A DNA stretch of 64,000 nucleotides, taken from contig NZ_ATXK01000009.1 in the NCBI RefSeq assembly GCF_000421645.1, positions 111,203 through 175,202 on the forward strand, in the 5' to 3' direction. This stretch comes from Aurantimonas coralicida DSM 14790 (GTDB taxonomy: Bacteria; Pseudomonadota; Alphaproteobacteria; Rhizobiales; Rhizobiaceae). The position numbers were made by a program, and so were the translations under genes. The notes under the pieces were generated by a model, which did not search any database, was not told where the DNA came from, and saw only the letters and a list, made by a program, of their open reading frames with translations. Every line of letters begins with the position of its first letter. The stretch's first letter is position 1. Shown one piece after another: positions 36,301-48,133 of this stretch.

Positions 36301-36845
36301 ACGCCGCCCATGCGCTCGACCCGGCCGACGCCGTTGAGGCCCTGCAAGGCGCGGATGACCACGTCGTCGACGAACCAGGACAATTGCTCCGGCGTCTTGC
36401 CGGGCGAGGCCGCCGCATAGGTGACGATCGACTGGTTCTCGACCTCGATGCGCTGGATGACCGGTTCGTCGATCGTCAGCGGCAGATCGGAGCGGATCTT
36501 GGCGACCGCGTCCTTGACGTCGTTGGTGGCGCGGTCGGTGTCGATCTCCAGCCGGAATTCGGCGGCCGTCACCGAGGAGCCGTCGGTAATGGTGGAGGTG
36601 ACGTGCTTGACGCCGGAAATGCCGGCGATGGCATCCTCGACCTTCTTGGTGACCTGCGTCTCCAGTTCCGATGGCGCGGCGCCGGATTCGGTGATGGTGA
36701 CGGCGACGACGGGCACGTCGATATTCGGAAAGCGCGTGATCGGCAGGCTGATGAAGCTGGAGATGCCCAGCGCCACCAGCACGAAGAACAGGAGGATCGG
36801 CGGGACCGGGTTGCGGATCGCCCAGGCGGAGAAGTTCCAGTTCAT
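33360..36845 (-). CDS. RND efflux transporter, inner-membrane pump
   Basis: 1161-residue AcrB-type proton/substrate antiporter. The N-terminal IRNPVPPILLFFVLVALG helix is followed by a periplasmic porter domain. Helix 4 carries the proton-relay aspartate pair in LVTGILVDDAIVEIENIERH near residue 405. The second half repeats this with GIVTKNSIMLVDFAVE. It is about 100 residues longer than AcrB because of a mid-protein insertion (about 500-600) and a polar Ala/Pro-rich tail. It overlaps the adaptor gene by four bases. The substrate is unknown; no outer-membrane channel gene is adjacent. Confidence 0.94.
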   Translation of the reverse strand: MNWNFSAWAIRNPVPPILLFFVLVALGISSFISLPITRFPNIDVPVVAVTITESGAAPSELETQVTKKVEDAIAGISGVKHVTSTITDGSSVTAAEFRLEIDTDRATNDVKDAVAKIRSDLPLTIDEPVIQRIEVENQSIVTYAAASPGKTPEQLSWFVDDVVIRALQGLNGVGRVERMGGVEREIQVRLDPDRLAALGVTAGEVNRQLRSTNVDLSGGRGEFGGQEQAIRTLSSADTVQGLAETRIYLRGGRQVRLAELGEVVDNWEKPRSFARLDGRPVVAFSIYRSKGASDTTVADRAAEAVAKLAAANPDVTFSKIDDSVTYTYGNFESAMETLAEGALLAVIVVLLFLRDWRATAVAAITLPLAAIPTFWAMDLMGFSLNLVSLLAITLVTGILVDDAIVEIENIERHIGMGKKPYRAAMEAADEIGLAVIAITMTIIAVFSPVSFMGGIAGQYFKQFGLTVAVAVFFSLLVARLITPMLAAYFFHAHAVGGPSFGRLLRRRLMLLAPLAGLAIGVLFAIAFLPSAGPDNPVTGALGPYAAMVPALSFDQATELSLFVMAGAVGLAILLAYLGMPHPTEQSDGLLMRAYTRFLRVTVRWRWITLAVGIGLFALSIDAVKYLPTGFIPKEDASRIVVSLELPPGSTLETTRAVTDDAVASIRELPEVRSVLVIGGSSPTGTLEVRRAALTINLTRKFERTRSQAQLEPIIDAKLAAIPDIRSYYVNDRGERELSVGILGDDGAKVSAAAADLEAQMRRDPIFANPSAMASFARPEIRIVPRLDKAADLAIAPDAISETVRVATIGDVGANLAKFNVGTRQVPIRVELRESARQDLSTIRNLRVTTGTGASVPLDSVADIGFGQGPSTIDRYDRERLVKVGTSMAPGYEIGQGSERIMSLPAVKNLPPGVRIQEVGDAEIQGEVFAGFASAMSAGIMMVLVVLILLFGSVFLPLTILASLPLSVGGVVGALLLTHTAISMPVVIGILMLMGIVTKNSIMLVDFAVEQEKHGMPQTEAIIDAGRKRARPIIMTTLAMAAGMVPAAMATGEGGEFRAPMAIAVIGGLLVSTVLSLIFIPSLYTLMDDLSHTVGRLFRWLVRPNASDDGDATGEVPAAPARAAAADATQDEPDAPSWRRVTEFPQRAKDELPAPKMQPAAE

Positions 36846-38026
36846 CCTTCGCCCTCCGCACTCTTCAGGGCGACGGCCGTCACCGCGTCGCCGTCGCGCA
36901 CGAAGGTGCCGGCCAGCGCCACGACCTGGTCGCCGGCCTCGAGCCCTTCGAGGATCTCGGCGTCGCTGCCGGTGGTGATGCCCAGCGTGACCTCGCGGGT
37001 CTCGATGGTGCCGTCGCGCACCACCTGCACCACGGCCGTGTCGGCATCGGCGATGATCGCGGTGCGCGGAACGACGACGCCGGTGGAGCGGTCCGTCTCG
37101 ACCACGCCGCGGGCAAAGCTGCCGGTGCGAAGCTCGGACGAGGCGGGCAAAGCGACCCGGATGCGGCCGAGCCGCGTCGTCGCGTCCACCATGGGCGAGA
37201 CGAGGCGGATCTTGCCGGTGACCGGTTCGCCGCCGCCGGCCAGGGTGACCGTCACGGCCTGCCCTTCAGCCAGCCGGCGCAGCACGGTCTCGCCGACCTC
37301 GGCATCCAGCTCGATCTGACCGTCACGGGCGATCTCGAACAGGCTGCCGCTGGCCCCCGAGACGACGCTGCCGAGGCGGGCGGCCCGCGACAGGATCAGC
37401 CCGTCCGTGGGTGCCTTGATCTCGGCCTTCGCCTTGCGCAGTTCCAGTTCGCGCCGCTCGGCAAGGGTCAGCGCCCGGTCGGCCTCGGCGACGGCGACGC
37501 CCTGGCGGGCGCTGGCGAGCGCGGCGTCGGCGGATGCGGCGGCCGAGACGCGCTGGTCGAGGACGTCCTGGCCGACAATGCCCTTCTCTGCGAGCGGCCT
37601 CGTGCGGGCGAGGGCGGACTGGGCCTCGGTCGCGACGGACTCGGCTTCGGCGATGCGGCTCTTGGCCTGGGCGATCGCGGCATCGGCGCGGGCGGTCTGG
37701 GACTGGCTGCGGGCGAGGCCGATCTCGATCATGTCGGTGTCGAGCCGGGCGAGGACATCGCCGGCTGAAACGATATCGCCCTCGTCGGCCAGCAGCGCCT
37801 CGATCCGCAGGCCTTCGACGTCGCTGCCGACGACGACGGTCTCGCGCGGCCGCAACGTGCCGGTGACGGTGACGGTGGAGACGATCTCGCGGCGCTTCGC
37901 CTCGACGACGGAGACGCTGGGCGCCTGCAGCGCGGCGGTCGCGGCCGGCGCATCCTGGGCCATGGCGCTGGCCGGCATGGCTGCGACGGCGGCTGCCAGA
38001 AGAAGGGCGAGGGGACGCAGGGACAT
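36842..38026 (-). CDS. RND efflux periplasmic adaptor subunit
   Basis: 394-residue membrane-fusion protein. A signal peptide spans residues 1-24. The barrel-sandwich (lipoyl-like) half-motifs are VVVGSDVEGLRIEALLADEGDIVSAGDVLARLD and AEIKAPTDGLILSRAARLGSVV. Between them lies an alanine-rich coiled-coil hairpin at about residues 100-190, and beta-barrel and membrane-proximal domains follow. It couples the inner-membrane pump to an outer-membrane channel. The start at 38026 has GAGG upstream. It sits between tetR and the pump gene. Confidence 0.93.
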   Translation of the reverse strand: MSLRPLALLLAAAVAAMPASAMAQDAPAATAALQAPSVSVVEAKRREIVSTVTVTGTLRPRETVVVGSDVEGLRIEALLADEGDIVSAGDVLARLDTDMIEIGLARSQSQTARADAAIAQAKSRIAEAESVATEAQSALARTRPLAEKGIVGQDVLDQRVSAAASADAALASARQGVAVAEADRALTLAERRELELRKAKAEIKAPTDGLILSRAARLGSVVSGASGSLFEIARDGQIELDAEVGETVLRRLAEGQAVTVTLAGGGEPVTGKIRLVSPMVDATTRLGRIRVALPASSELRTGSFARGVVETDRSTGVVVPRTAIIADADTAVVQVVRDGTIETREVTLGITTGSDAEILEGLEAGDQVVALAGTFVRDGDAVTAVALKSAEGEG

Positions 38027-38121
38027 GGCAGGCCTCGATCTCTTGCGGGCCGGGCCCGCCTGATGGAACGTCCGTCGCCGACCATGTCGGGTCAGGTGAC
38101 CGCCGCAGGGCGGCGCGGAAT

Positions 38122-38718
38122 TCAAGCGGTGGCGGGTGGCCGGGGGGCCAGAAGGCCCTCCACGATGCGCCGCAGATACGGCTCGATGGTTTCGATGTCG
38201 AAGTCCTGTTCGATCTGCAGCCGCATCACCAGACCGTCGCCGACCGACAGGAGCACGGTGAGGACGACGCCCAGATCGATGTCGGCGGCGATCTCCCCGC
38301 GATCATGGGCCTGCTGCAGGGCTTCGCGAAAGGCCCGGCGCACCTCCAGCTCGATCTCGTGGAAACGCTTGCCGATGGTGGTGTTGCGGATGCTTTCCGA
38401 GCAGATCTCGACCATCAGCCCGCCGGTGTCGGGATCCAGCGTCTGGCGCAGATATTCCATCGCCACGGCGACGATGCGGTCGAAGATGCTGCCGGGGCCG
38501 CCGAGCAGCGCCATGCAATTGGCGGCGTTGCCCCGCTCTTCCTCGGCGATCGCCTCGATGATCGCGTCCTTGGACGGAAAATACCGGTAGAGCGCCCCGG
38601 GGCTCATCTTCGCCTCGGCGCAGATCTGCTGCATCGACGCGCCATGAAAGCCGGCCCGGGCGAAACAGGCCCGCGCGGCGGCCAGCACCTGAACGCGGCG
38701 CTGGTCCTGGGCCGTCAT
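38122..38718 (-). CDS. TetR/AcrR-family transcriptional regulator
   Basis: 198-residue repressor. The N-terminal helix-turn-helix is in VLAAARACFARAGFHGASMQQICAEAKMSPGALYRYFPSKDAII (residues 10-55), and the rest is the ligand/dimer domain. It precedes the adaptor and pump genes on the same strand, so it probably represses that operon and itself. The start at 38718 gives the usual length. An ATG at 38793 would add 25 residues, but the palindrome at 38778-38789 would then be coding, which is less likely. Confidence 0.88.
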   Translation of the reverse strand: MTAQDQRRVQVLAAARACFARAGFHGASMQQICAEAKMSPGALYRYFPSKDAIIEAIAEEERGNAANCMALLGGPGSIFDRIVAVAMEYLRQTLDPDTGGLMVEICSESIRNTTIGKRFHEIELEVRRAFREALQQAHDRGEIAADIDLGVVLTVLLSVGDGLVMRLQIEQDFDIETIEPYLRRIVEGLLAPRPPATA

Positions 38719-38777
38719 TGCGGAGCCGTCGGGCAGGGGGGTGGTCGCGGGCAAGGGCAGCATCCGGATCTGAGAGC

Positions 38778-38789
38778 GAACGATCGTTC
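38778..38789. promoter_or_regulatory. 12-bp perfect palindrome, candidate TetR operator
   Basis: GAACGATCGTTC is its own reverse complement and lies about 60 bases upstream of the tetR start, the usual place for an autoregulatory operator. It would control tetR and, by read-through, the efflux genes. Confidence 0.55.
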
Positions 38790-38824
38790 TCATAGCTTCT
38801 GCTGCACTGCACGTAAAGTCGTTT

Positions 38825-38857
38825 GCCGGCGATGAATCGTCTGAATTCATCGCCGGC
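38825..38857. terminator. strong 13-bp inverted repeat between tctA and tetR
   Basis: Exact 13-base arms, GCCGGCGATGAAT (38825-38837) and ATTCATCGCCGGC (38845-38857), around a seven-base loop. It lies 61 bases past the tctA stop, so it may end the tct transcript, but neither side has a T-run. An operator role or protection of the mRNA 3' end are alternatives. Confidence 0.5.
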
Positions 38858-38917
38858 GTTCGTTACGCAAGCCTTATGATGGAGGGGCTCCGCGCCGCCG
38901 GCCTGCGCCGGAGGCGG

Positions 38918-40435
38918 TCAGTCGCCGGCCGCCGGTTCCGGCCGGGCGGATCCCTTTTTGCGTCGCATGAGCATCATCATGATCAGCGGCAGGCACCAGA
39001 TCGCGATGGTGAACAGGCCGAGCCCGGCGGCGATGGGCCGCTCGAAGAAGGCCAGGAAACTGCCATCGGCCTTGATCATCGAGGTGATGAAGTTCTGCTC
39101 GAGCATCGGCCCGAGGACGAGGCCGAGGATCGCCGGGGCGATCGGGATGTCGTTCTCGTCCATCAGGAAGCCGAGGATGCCGAAGATCAGCATCAGGATG
39201 ACGCCGAAGATCGAGTTGTTGATGGCGAAGGAGCCGACGATGCAGAACATCAGGATGATCGGCATCAGGACGCGTTCGGGGATCGACAGGATGGTGCCGG
39301 CCGACTTGATCGCCACCCAGCCCAGCGGCAGCATGATGATGTTGGCCAGGAAGAAGACGATGAACACCGCGTAGATTAGCTGCGGGTCGTTGATGAACAC
39401 CGTCGGGCCCGGGTTGATGCCCTTGATGTAGAGGACGCCGATGACGATCGCGGTGATGGAATCGCCGGGAATGCCGAAGACGAGCGCCGGAATCCAGGCG
39501 CCGCTGACGGCACCGTTGTTGGAGGCGCCGGATTCCACGAGGCCTTCCACATGGCCGGTGCCGAATTTCTCCGGCGTCTTGGAGAAGCGCTTGCTGACGG
39601 CGTAGGAAATCCAGGCGGCGATGTCGGCGCCGGCGCCCGGAAGCGCGCCGATGGCCGTGCCGAACGCGCTGCCGCGAAACACCTGGACCGGGTAGCGCTT
39701 GAAGTTCTTCCACTGGCTGAGGAAGACGCCGTCGCCGCTGGACCGGGCGATGGCCGGCCGGGCGACCCGCGCCACGACCGAGCGCAGCACCTCGGATACG
39801 GCGAAGAGGCCGATCATGGCGGGAATGAACTGGACGCCGGCCAGAAGCTCGACATTGCCGAAGGTGTAGCGCGGCTCGCCGGCCGGATTGTCGATGCCGA
39901 CGGTGGCGGCGAACAGGCCGATCAGCAGCGAGATGATGCCGCGGGTCACCGAGCCCGGCGACACGAAGATCGCGCAGGACAGGCCGAGCACGACCAGCCA
40001 GAAATACTCGAAGGAAGAGAATTTCAGCGCGACTTCCGCCAGCGCCGGCGAGGCGGTGACGAGGACGATGGTGCCGAAGATGCCGCCGATCGAGGAGAAC
40101 ACCAGGGCCGCGCCGAGGGCTTCCTCGGACCGGCCGGACCGCGTCATGCGGTAGGCGTCCTCCACATAGGCGGCGCTGGCAGGCGTGCCGGGCATGCGCA
40201 GCATGGCGCCGGGAATGTCACCGGCGAAGATCGCCATGGCCGTGGCGGTGACGATCGCCGCGATGGCGGGCACCGGATCCATGAAGAAGGTGATCGGCAC
40301 CAGGAGCGCCGTCGCCATGGTCGCGGTCAGGCCGGGAATGGCGCCGACGAACATGCCGAAGCAGGCGGACCCCAGGATGACCAGGAGGACATAGGGCTGG
40401 AAGACGAGCCCGAGGGCTTCCACGATAACGGACAT
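38918..40435 (-). CDS. tctA: tripartite tricarboxylate transporter, large permease
   Basis: 505-residue TctA (DUF112) permease with about twelve helices. Family landmarks are GAIPGLTATMATALLVPITFFMDP near residue 28-51, DIPGAMLRMPGTPASAAYVEDAY near 72-94, and the repeated GAGADIAAWISYAVSKRFSK with ESGASNNGAVSGAWIPALVFGIPG. It carries out secondary uptake of carboxylates delivered by TctC. It starts six bases after tctB. A polar, basic C-terminus follows the last helix. Confidence 0.95.
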   Translation of the reverse strand: MSVIVEALGLVFQPYVLLVILGSACFGMFVGAIPGLTATMATALLVPITFFMDPVPAIAAIVTATAMAIFAGDIPGAMLRMPGTPASAAYVEDAYRMTRSGRSEEALGAALVFSSIGGIFGTIVLVTASPALAEVALKFSSFEYFWLVVLGLSCAIFVSPGSVTRGIISLLIGLFAATVGIDNPAGEPRYTFGNVELLAGVQFIPAMIGLFAVSEVLRSVVARVARPAIARSSGDGVFLSQWKNFKRYPVQVFRGSAFGTAIGALPGAGADIAAWISYAVSKRFSKTPEKFGTGHVEGLVESGASNNGAVSGAWIPALVFGIPGDSITAIVIGVLYIKGINPGPTVFINDPQLIYAVFIVFFLANIIMLPLGWVAIKSAGTILSIPERVLMPIILMFCIVGSFAINNSIFGVILMLIFGILGFLMDENDIPIAPAILGLVLGPMLEQNFITSMIKADGSFLAFFERPIAAGLGLFTIAIWCLPLIMMMLMRRKKGSARPEPAAGD

Positions 40436-40441
40436 GATCGA

Positions 40442-40912
40442 CTACCAGAGAAATCCGAGGGCGCTGCGCGGAAGCGGAACGAGCAGCAGGCGGCCGAAGG
40501 CCTGCTGAATGACAATGGTCGCCAGGAGCGACACGACGATCGCGGTCACCGGCCGGGTGCGCAGGGTGAGCATCAAGGTGAGGATCACCACGAAGGCGGT
40601 GGGCACGAAGCCGAGCGCCTTGGAAAACAGGATGTAGAAGAGGATGAGGCCCACCGCGACCGACAGGCCGATCAGCGACACCGGCGAACGGGCCCATTCG
40701 GCCAGCGCGAAGGCCGGCTGGTCGGTCCCGGCGATCACCGCCTTGCCGATCATGAACAGGCCGAGGCCCATCGCGACGAGGGCGATGGTGGTGGGCATGG
40801 TCTCGGCCCCGTAGGCCTGCCCCGGAATAGGCGAGAACTGCAGCGCGGAGAGGTAGATCCCGCCGCCGCACAGAAGCGCGAGAATGCCGAGGGAAAGATC
40901 GTTCAGTTTCAT
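40442..40912 (-). CDS. tctB: tripartite tricarboxylate transporter, small permease
   Basis: 156-residue TctB protein with four predicted helices. The N-terminal DLSLGILALLCGGGIYLSALQF matches the family opening. These small subunits are poorly conserved, so the call rests on topology plus position between tctC and tctA. It is separated from tctA by six bases and from tctC by 227 bases that hold a terminator-like hairpin. Confidence 0.88.
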   Translation of the reverse strand: MKLNDLSLGILALLCGGGIYLSALQFSPIPGQAYGAETMPTTIALVAMGLGLFMIGKAVIAGTDQPAFALAEWARSPVSLIGLSVAVGLILFYILFSKALGFVPTAFVVILTLMLTLRTRPVTAIVVSLLATIVIQQAFGRLLLVPLPRSALGFLW

Positions 40913-41096
40913 GGACGCGGTGACATCCTCGCCTCAGGGCCGTTCGGGAAATCGGACGGCGCCTGGCGCCGGTTCGAAGAGCGTCTCCCGCCGCGAAGGG
41001 CAGGGCAGAGGGCAGCATGTGGAGCGGTGCGGCGGGACGGCCGCGGTGGATGGCAGCCCGGCGGGCGCCGACGCGTCTGCCGGTCGCGGGTGCCCG

Positions 41097-41130
41097 AAAA
41101 GCAACGGCGACGCCCGAAGGCGCCGCCGCT
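41097..41130 (-). terminator. intrinsic terminator/attenuator after tctC
   Basis: On the minus strand a 12-base stem (41130-41119 with 41114-41103, two G-U pairs) closes on a TTCG tetraloop and is followed, after GC, by TTTT at 41100-41097. It begins ten bases past the tctC stop. This is a textbook intrinsic terminator that would reduce transcription into tctBA. Confidence 0.75.
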
Positions 41131-41139
41131 GTCGTCCCG

Positions 41140-42120
41140 TTACTTGGCCAGACCGGCTTTCTTCATGACTTCGCCGAGGCTGGCGTCGTCGTCGGCGACG
41201 ATCTTCGTCGCTTCCTCGCCGGCGGCCCAGCGCATGCCGAAGCCGCGGTCGTTCATGAAGGTCTGGTACTCGTCGCTGTTGTAGGCCTTCTCGATGGCCG
41301 CCGTCAGCTTGGACTTGACGTCGTCCGGCAGGCCGTCGGGGCCGACGACCGTGCGCCAGACCGCGAGGGTCCAGTCCGAGCCGGTGGCTTCCTTCAGGGT
41401 CGGCACGTCCGGGAAGGCTTCCTGGCGCTCGGCCGCCATGGTGGCCAGCGGACGCACGCGCTCGGCGTCGATCATCGAGCGGCCTTCGGCCAGCGACGAC
41501 GGCACGATGTCCACGCCGCCGGCGACCATGTCGGTGATGCCCGGTGCCGCGCCCTGGCTCGGAACCCAGGTCACCTGATCGGGTGCGAGGTCTTCCGACA
41601 GGAGCCAGCCAGCGAGGCCGAGATGCCAAATGCCGCCCTGGCCGGTGCCGGAGCCCTTGAAGGTGCCCTTCGGCTCCGACTTGAGCGCCTCGAGCAGCTT
41701 CTCGAGGGAATCATATTCGGAATCGGCCGAGACCATGACGCCGCCCGGATCGGCATTGACCATGGCGAGGATGTCGAAATCCTCATAGGTCAGCTCGGTC
41801 AAGCCCTGCCAGTGCATCATGTCGATCTCGATCGTCATGATGCCCAGCGTATAGCCATCGGGCTCGGCATTGGCGATGGCGCTGTGGCCGACGACGCCCG
41901 AACCGCCGGTGCGGTTCACGACATTGACCGGAACGCCCAGCTCTTCCTGCAGCAGCGAGGCGAAGATGCGGCCCACGGCATCGGTGCCGCCGCCGGCGCC
42001 CCAGGGCACGATCATCTGGATCGGCCGGTCCGGATATTCCTGCGCGGTCGCAGCGCCGGCGCCGAGCAGCGTCGTGCCCATCAGGGCCGCGGCGAGGGTC
42101 ATCAAGGTGCGTCTGTACAT
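41140..42120 (-). CDS. tctC: tripartite tricarboxylate transporter, substrate-binding protein
   Basis: 326-residue periplasmic binding protein (Bug/TctC family). A signal peptide spans residues 1-26, then the classic mature start YPDRPIQMIVPWGAGGGTDAVGR, VNRTGGSGVVGHSAIANAEPDGYTLG and SQGAAPGITDMVAGGVDIV. It captures a di- or tricarboxylate for TctAB. The start at 42120 follows GGGAGGA. It is the first gene of tctCBA. A GntR-like dyad lies upstream at 42267-42278. Confidence 0.94.
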   Translation of the reverse strand: MYRRTLMTLAAALMGTTLLGAGAATAQEYPDRPIQMIVPWGAGGGTDAVGRIFASLLQEELGVPVNVVNRTGGSGVVGHSAIANAEPDGYTLGIMTIEIDMMHWQGLTELTYEDFDILAMVNADPGGVMVSADSEYDSLEKLLEALKSEPKGTFKGSGTGQGGIWHLGLAGWLLSEDLAPDQVTWVPSQGAAPGITDMVAGGVDIVPSSLAEGRSMIDAERVRPLATMAAERQEAFPDVPTLKEATGSDWTLAVWRTVVGPDGLPDDVKSKLTAAIEKAYNSDEYQTFMNDRGFGMRWAAGEEATKIVADDDASLGEVMKKAGLAK

Positions 42121-42266
42121 GGATCCTCCCAGATCAGTTGCGCGGCAGTACCGGATGGCTGCCCGCCAGAGGCAGGATGTCTGCCCCGTCTCCCCTTCTC
42201 GAAGCGCCGCCTTGCGGCGACGCCTCAACTCCGGCTGCGACTATCGGTGCCGCAACGCGCCATGTC

Positions 42267-42278
42267 AATGTATACGTT
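42267..42278. promoter_or_regulatory. GTATAC-centred dyad upstream of tctC
   Basis: AATGTATACGTT matches its reverse complement at 10 of 12 positions. FadR-subfamily GntR regulators commonly bind such GTATAC-centred sites. It lies about 150 bases before tctC, in an AT-rich patch. No GntR gene is in the window, so the regulator, if any, is elsewhere. Confidence 0.3.
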
Positions 42279-42305
42279 ACGCCCTCGATGCCGGCCGCTC
42301 CTCCA

Positions 42306-45158
<2,853 letters not shown>

Positions 45159-45170
45159 GCTGTTCAGTCC

Positions 45171-45533
45171 TTACCCGACCATCGCCTTGTAGGCGGCCTC
45201 GTCCATGAGCGCCTCGGCGGCGGAGGGATCGGACAGCTTCATCTTGAAGAACCAGCCGGCCTCCTGCGGGTCGTTGTTGACGATGGAGGGGTCGTCGGCG
45301 ATCGCCTGGTTGACCTCGGTGATCTCGCCGTCGAGGGGCGCGTAGATCTCGGAGGCCGCCTTGACCGATTCCACCACGGCGGCGTCGTCACCCTTGGCGA
45401 AGCTGGCGCCGACCGCCGGCAGTTCGACGAAGACGAGGTCGCCGAGCTGGGTGGTGGCGTGTTCGGTGATGCCGACCGTCGCGGTGTCGCCGTCGATCTG
45501 CAGCCACTCGTGTTCCTCGGTGAACTTCAACAT
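45171..45533 (-). CDS. gcvH: glycine cleavage system H protein
   Basis: 120-residue lipoyl carrier that shuttles the aminomethyl group between the P, T and L proteins. The lipoylated lysine is K58 in [14 protein letters not shown]; the N-terminus [12 protein letters not shown] and the C-terminus [17 protein letters not shown] are typical. It lies between gcvT (17 bases upstream) and gcvP (12 bases downstream). Confidence 0.97.
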   Translation of the reverse strand: MLKFTEEHEWLQIDGDTATVGITEHATTQLGDLVFVELPAVGASFAKGDDAAVVESVKAASEIYAPLDGEITEVNQAIADDPSIVNNDPQEAGWFFKMKLSDPSAAEALMDEAAYKAMVG

Positions 45534-45550
45534 GTAAACGTCCTCTCGCT

Positions 45551-46693
45551 TCAGCGGCGCTTGTAGCCGGGTGTGACGAAGGGCAGGGGGGTGACGGTCA
45601 CGGCCAGCCGCTTGCCACGGACTTCCGCAAAAAGCCGGGTGCCCGATCCGGCCAGTTCGGCCGGAACGTAACCCATGGCGACCGGCGCCTCCAGTGTCGG
45701 ACCGAAACCACCGGAGGTGACGGTGCCGACCGGTGCGCCGCCCTCGGCCTCGGCGAACAGGCTGGTGCCGCCGCGTACGGGGGCCCGGCCTTCCGGCAAC
45801 AGGCCGACGCGGCGCCGGGTCGCACCCTCGGCAAGCTGTTTCAGGACGATGTCGGCACCGGGAAAACCGCCCTCGCGGTCGCCGCCGGCCTTGCGGACCT
45901 TCTGCATCGACCATTCCAGCGCGCCCTCTACCGGGGTCGTCGTCGTGTCGATGTCGTTGCCATAGAGGCAGAGCCCGGCTTCCAGGCGCAGCGAGTCGCG
46001 GGCGCCAAGGCCGATCGGCTCCACCGTCTCCAGCGCCAGCAGGCCTTTCGCCAGCTTCTCGGCGGCGTCGGCGGGAACCGAGATCTCGTAGCCGTCCTCG
46101 CCGGTATAGCCGGAGCGCGAGACGATGCAGGCGGCGCCGAGAAGGTCGAGCGCCCGCACGTCCATGAAGCGCATCTCGGCGACGGCCGGGTTCAGCGTGG
46201 CAAGGGCGGCCTCGGCGGCCGGCCCCTGCAGGGCCAGAAGCGCGCGGTCGGTCAGGGGCTCGACCTCGCACGTATCGTCGAGCCCGGCGCGCAGATGGGC
46301 GATGTCCTGCTCCTTGCAGGCGGCGTTGACCACCAGGAAGAGATGGTCGCCGCGATTGGCGATCATCAGATCGTCGAGAATGCCGCCGTCGGAACCGGTG
46401 AAGACGGCATAGCGCTGGCGGCCCTCCTTCAATCCGGCGACATCGACGGGCACCAGCGTTTCCAATGCCAGCGCGGCGTCGGCGAGATCGCCCGATTTCG
46501 GCCGGATCGCCACCTGGCCCATATGCGAGACGTCGAACAGGCCGGCGGCGGCGCGGGTATGGAGATGCTCCTTCATGACGCCGGCGGAATATTGCACCGG
46601 CATGGAATAGCCGGCGAAGGGCACCATCCGGGCGCCGAGCGCCACATGCAGGGCGTCGAGCGGCGTCGTGTGCAGGGCGTTGGTCTCGGCCAA
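45551..46693 (-). CDS. gcvT: aminomethyltransferase (T protein of glycine cleavage)
   Basis: 380-residue folate-dependent T protein that transfers the methylene group to tetrahydrofolate and releases ammonia. Motifs are [26 protein letters not shown] at the N-terminus, DVSHMGQ near residue 60, [13 protein letters not shown] near 195, and the [15 protein letters not shown] folate segment. The best start is TTG at 46693, preceded by AGGAG at correct spacing; the frame is open further upstream but without a ribosome site. I saw no glycine riboswitch in the 114 bases before it. Confidence 0.95.
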   Translation of the reverse strand: MAETNALHTTPLDALHVALGARMVPFAGYSMPVQYSAGVMKEHLHTRAAAGLFDVSHMGQVAIRPKSGDLADAALALETLVPVDVAGLKEGRQRYAVFTGSDGGILDDLMIANRGDHLFLVVNAACKEQDIAHLRAGLDDTCEVEPLTDRALLALQGPAAEAALATLNPAVAEMRFMDVRALDLLGAACIVSRSGYTGEDGYEISVPADAAEKLAKGLLALETVEPIGLGARDSLRLEAGLCLYGNDIDTTTTPVEGALEWSMQKVRKAGGDREGGFPGADIVLKQLAEGATRRRVGLLPEGRAPVRGGTSLFAEAEGGAPVGTVTSGGFGPTLEAPVAMGYVPAELAGSGTRLFAEVRGKRLAVTVTPLPFVTPGYKRR

Positions 46694-46807
46694 GGGTAAG
46701 CTCCTCTTCAGGGCGCCGGCTGGGAGGCGGGCGCCGTCGCGCGCGACGATAGCGATCTTCGCTGCGCCCGTCATCGGCAGCCGCACCGTTCCCACGTTGC
46801 CCGGCGC

Positions 46808-48133
46808 TCAGCCCATGAAGGCCGTGAGAATCCGCGACAGGCCGGGGAAGGCGGCGACGAGGGCAAGGCCGACGAGGCTGGTCAACAGGAAGGGGATCGC
46901 CCCCAACGCGATCTTTTCCAGCGACAGGCGGGTGATGTTGGCGGCGACGAAGAGGTTGATGCCGACGGGCGGCGTGAACAGGCCGATGGCCAGATTGACC
47001 ATCAGGAGAACGCCGAACCACACCGGGTCCCAGCCGAGTTCGCGCACCACCGGCAGGAAGATCGGCAGGGTGATGAACATGATGGTGATGGCATCCATGA
47101 ACATGCCGGCGACCAGCACCACCGCCATGATGACGAAGAGGATCACCCACTGGTTGTCGCTGAGGCCCAGCAGCACCGAGGAATACTTGCCGACGAGGTC
47201 GTCGACGGTGACCACCCAGCCGAACAGGCTGGCGAAGGCGACGACCAGCATGACCACGGCCGAGGAGGAACTGGCTTCGACGAGCGCCGCGTAGAGGGTG
47301 CGCCAGGTCAGGGTGCGATAGACGAACAGGCCGACGAGAAGCGCATAGACCGTGGCGACGATCGCCGCCTCGGTCGGGGTGAAGACGCCGGCATAGATGC
47401 CGCCGAGAATGACCACCGGGGTCAGCAGGCCCCAGAAGGCATCGACGAAGGAGCGTGCCAGCCGCTCGCCATAGGGGCGGTCGGCATAGGGCGGCGGGAC
47501 CAGCGAGGCGAGGCCGGCGCCGGACCGGGCGGCCGTGCGGGCGCGGTCGGCGAAGGGCAGGGTCAGCAGCATCAGCGCGCCCATGACCATGCCCGGGACG
47601 ATCGCTGCGATGAAGAGTTCGGCGATTGAGGTTTCGGCGATGACGCCGTAGATCACGAGGCCGATCGAGGGCGGAATGACGATCGACAGGGCCGCGCCGG
47701 TGCACACCAGCGCCGCCGCGAAGGGCCGCGGATAGCCGTCCTCGGCCATGCCCTTGATGATCAGCGGACCGATGGCGGCGACGGAGGCGGGGCCGGAGCC
47801 GCTGACGGCGCCCCAGAACAGGCAGACCACCGTGCCGACGATGCCCATGCCCCCCGGCAGCGAACCGACCAGCACGCGGAAGAAGCGGATCATCCGTTCG
47901 GCGATGCCGACCGTGCCCATCAGCGTGCCGGCGAGGATGAAGAAGGGGATCGCCAGCAGCGAGAATTTCGAGATGCCGCTGGCCAGGAGATCGCCGACGA
48001 GATCGAGGCCGAAGCCGATCGCCCACATGGCGTAGAGCGAGGACAGGCCGAGCGCGAAGGCGACCGGCACGCGCAGGAACAGAAGGACGAAGAACAGGAG
48101 CACCATCTGGGTGCCCGGATCGAGATCAGGCAT
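46808..48133 (-). CDS. dctM: TRAP transporter large permease
   Basis: 441-residue DctM subunit with about twelve helices. The family patterns are clear: [19 protein letters not shown] at the N-terminus, [22 protein letters not shown] near residue 60, the [16 protein letters not shown] loop near 110, and [13 protein letters not shown] near 395. It drives sodium- or proton-coupled uptake of an acid bound by DctP. It overlaps dctQ by eight bases. gcvT follows 114 bases downstream on the same strand, though a shared transcript is not shown. Confidence 0.95.
   Translation of the reverse strand: MPDLDPGTQMVLLFFVLLFLRVPVAFALGLSSLYAMWAIGFGLDLVGDLLASGISKFSLLAIPFFILAGTLMGTVGIAERMIRFFRVLVGSLPGGMGIVGTVVCLFWGAVSGSGPASVAAIGPLIIKGMAEDGYPRPFAAALVCTGAALSIVIPPSIGLVIYGVIAETSIAELFIAAIVPGMVMGALMLLTLPFADRARTAARSGAGLASLVPPPYADRPYGERLARSFVDAFWGLLTPVVILGGIYAGVFTPTEAAIVATVYALLVGLFVYRTLTWRTLYAALVEASSSSAVVMLVVAFASLFGWVVTVDDLVGKYSSVLLGLSDNQWVILFVIMAVVLVAGMFMDAITIMFITLPIFLPVVRELGWDPVWFGVLLMVNLAIGLFTPPVGINLFVAANITRLSLEKIALGAIPFLLTSLVGLALVAAFPGLSRILTAFMG

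Noticed and set aside
33459..37319. Long plus-strand frames antisense to the RND pump
   Set aside because: Same cause: His/Asp/Gly-rich antisense shadow with no motifs.
46694..46807. Glycine riboswitch upstream of gcvT
   Set aside because: The conserved core segments of the aptamer were looked for in the 114-base gap and not seen.
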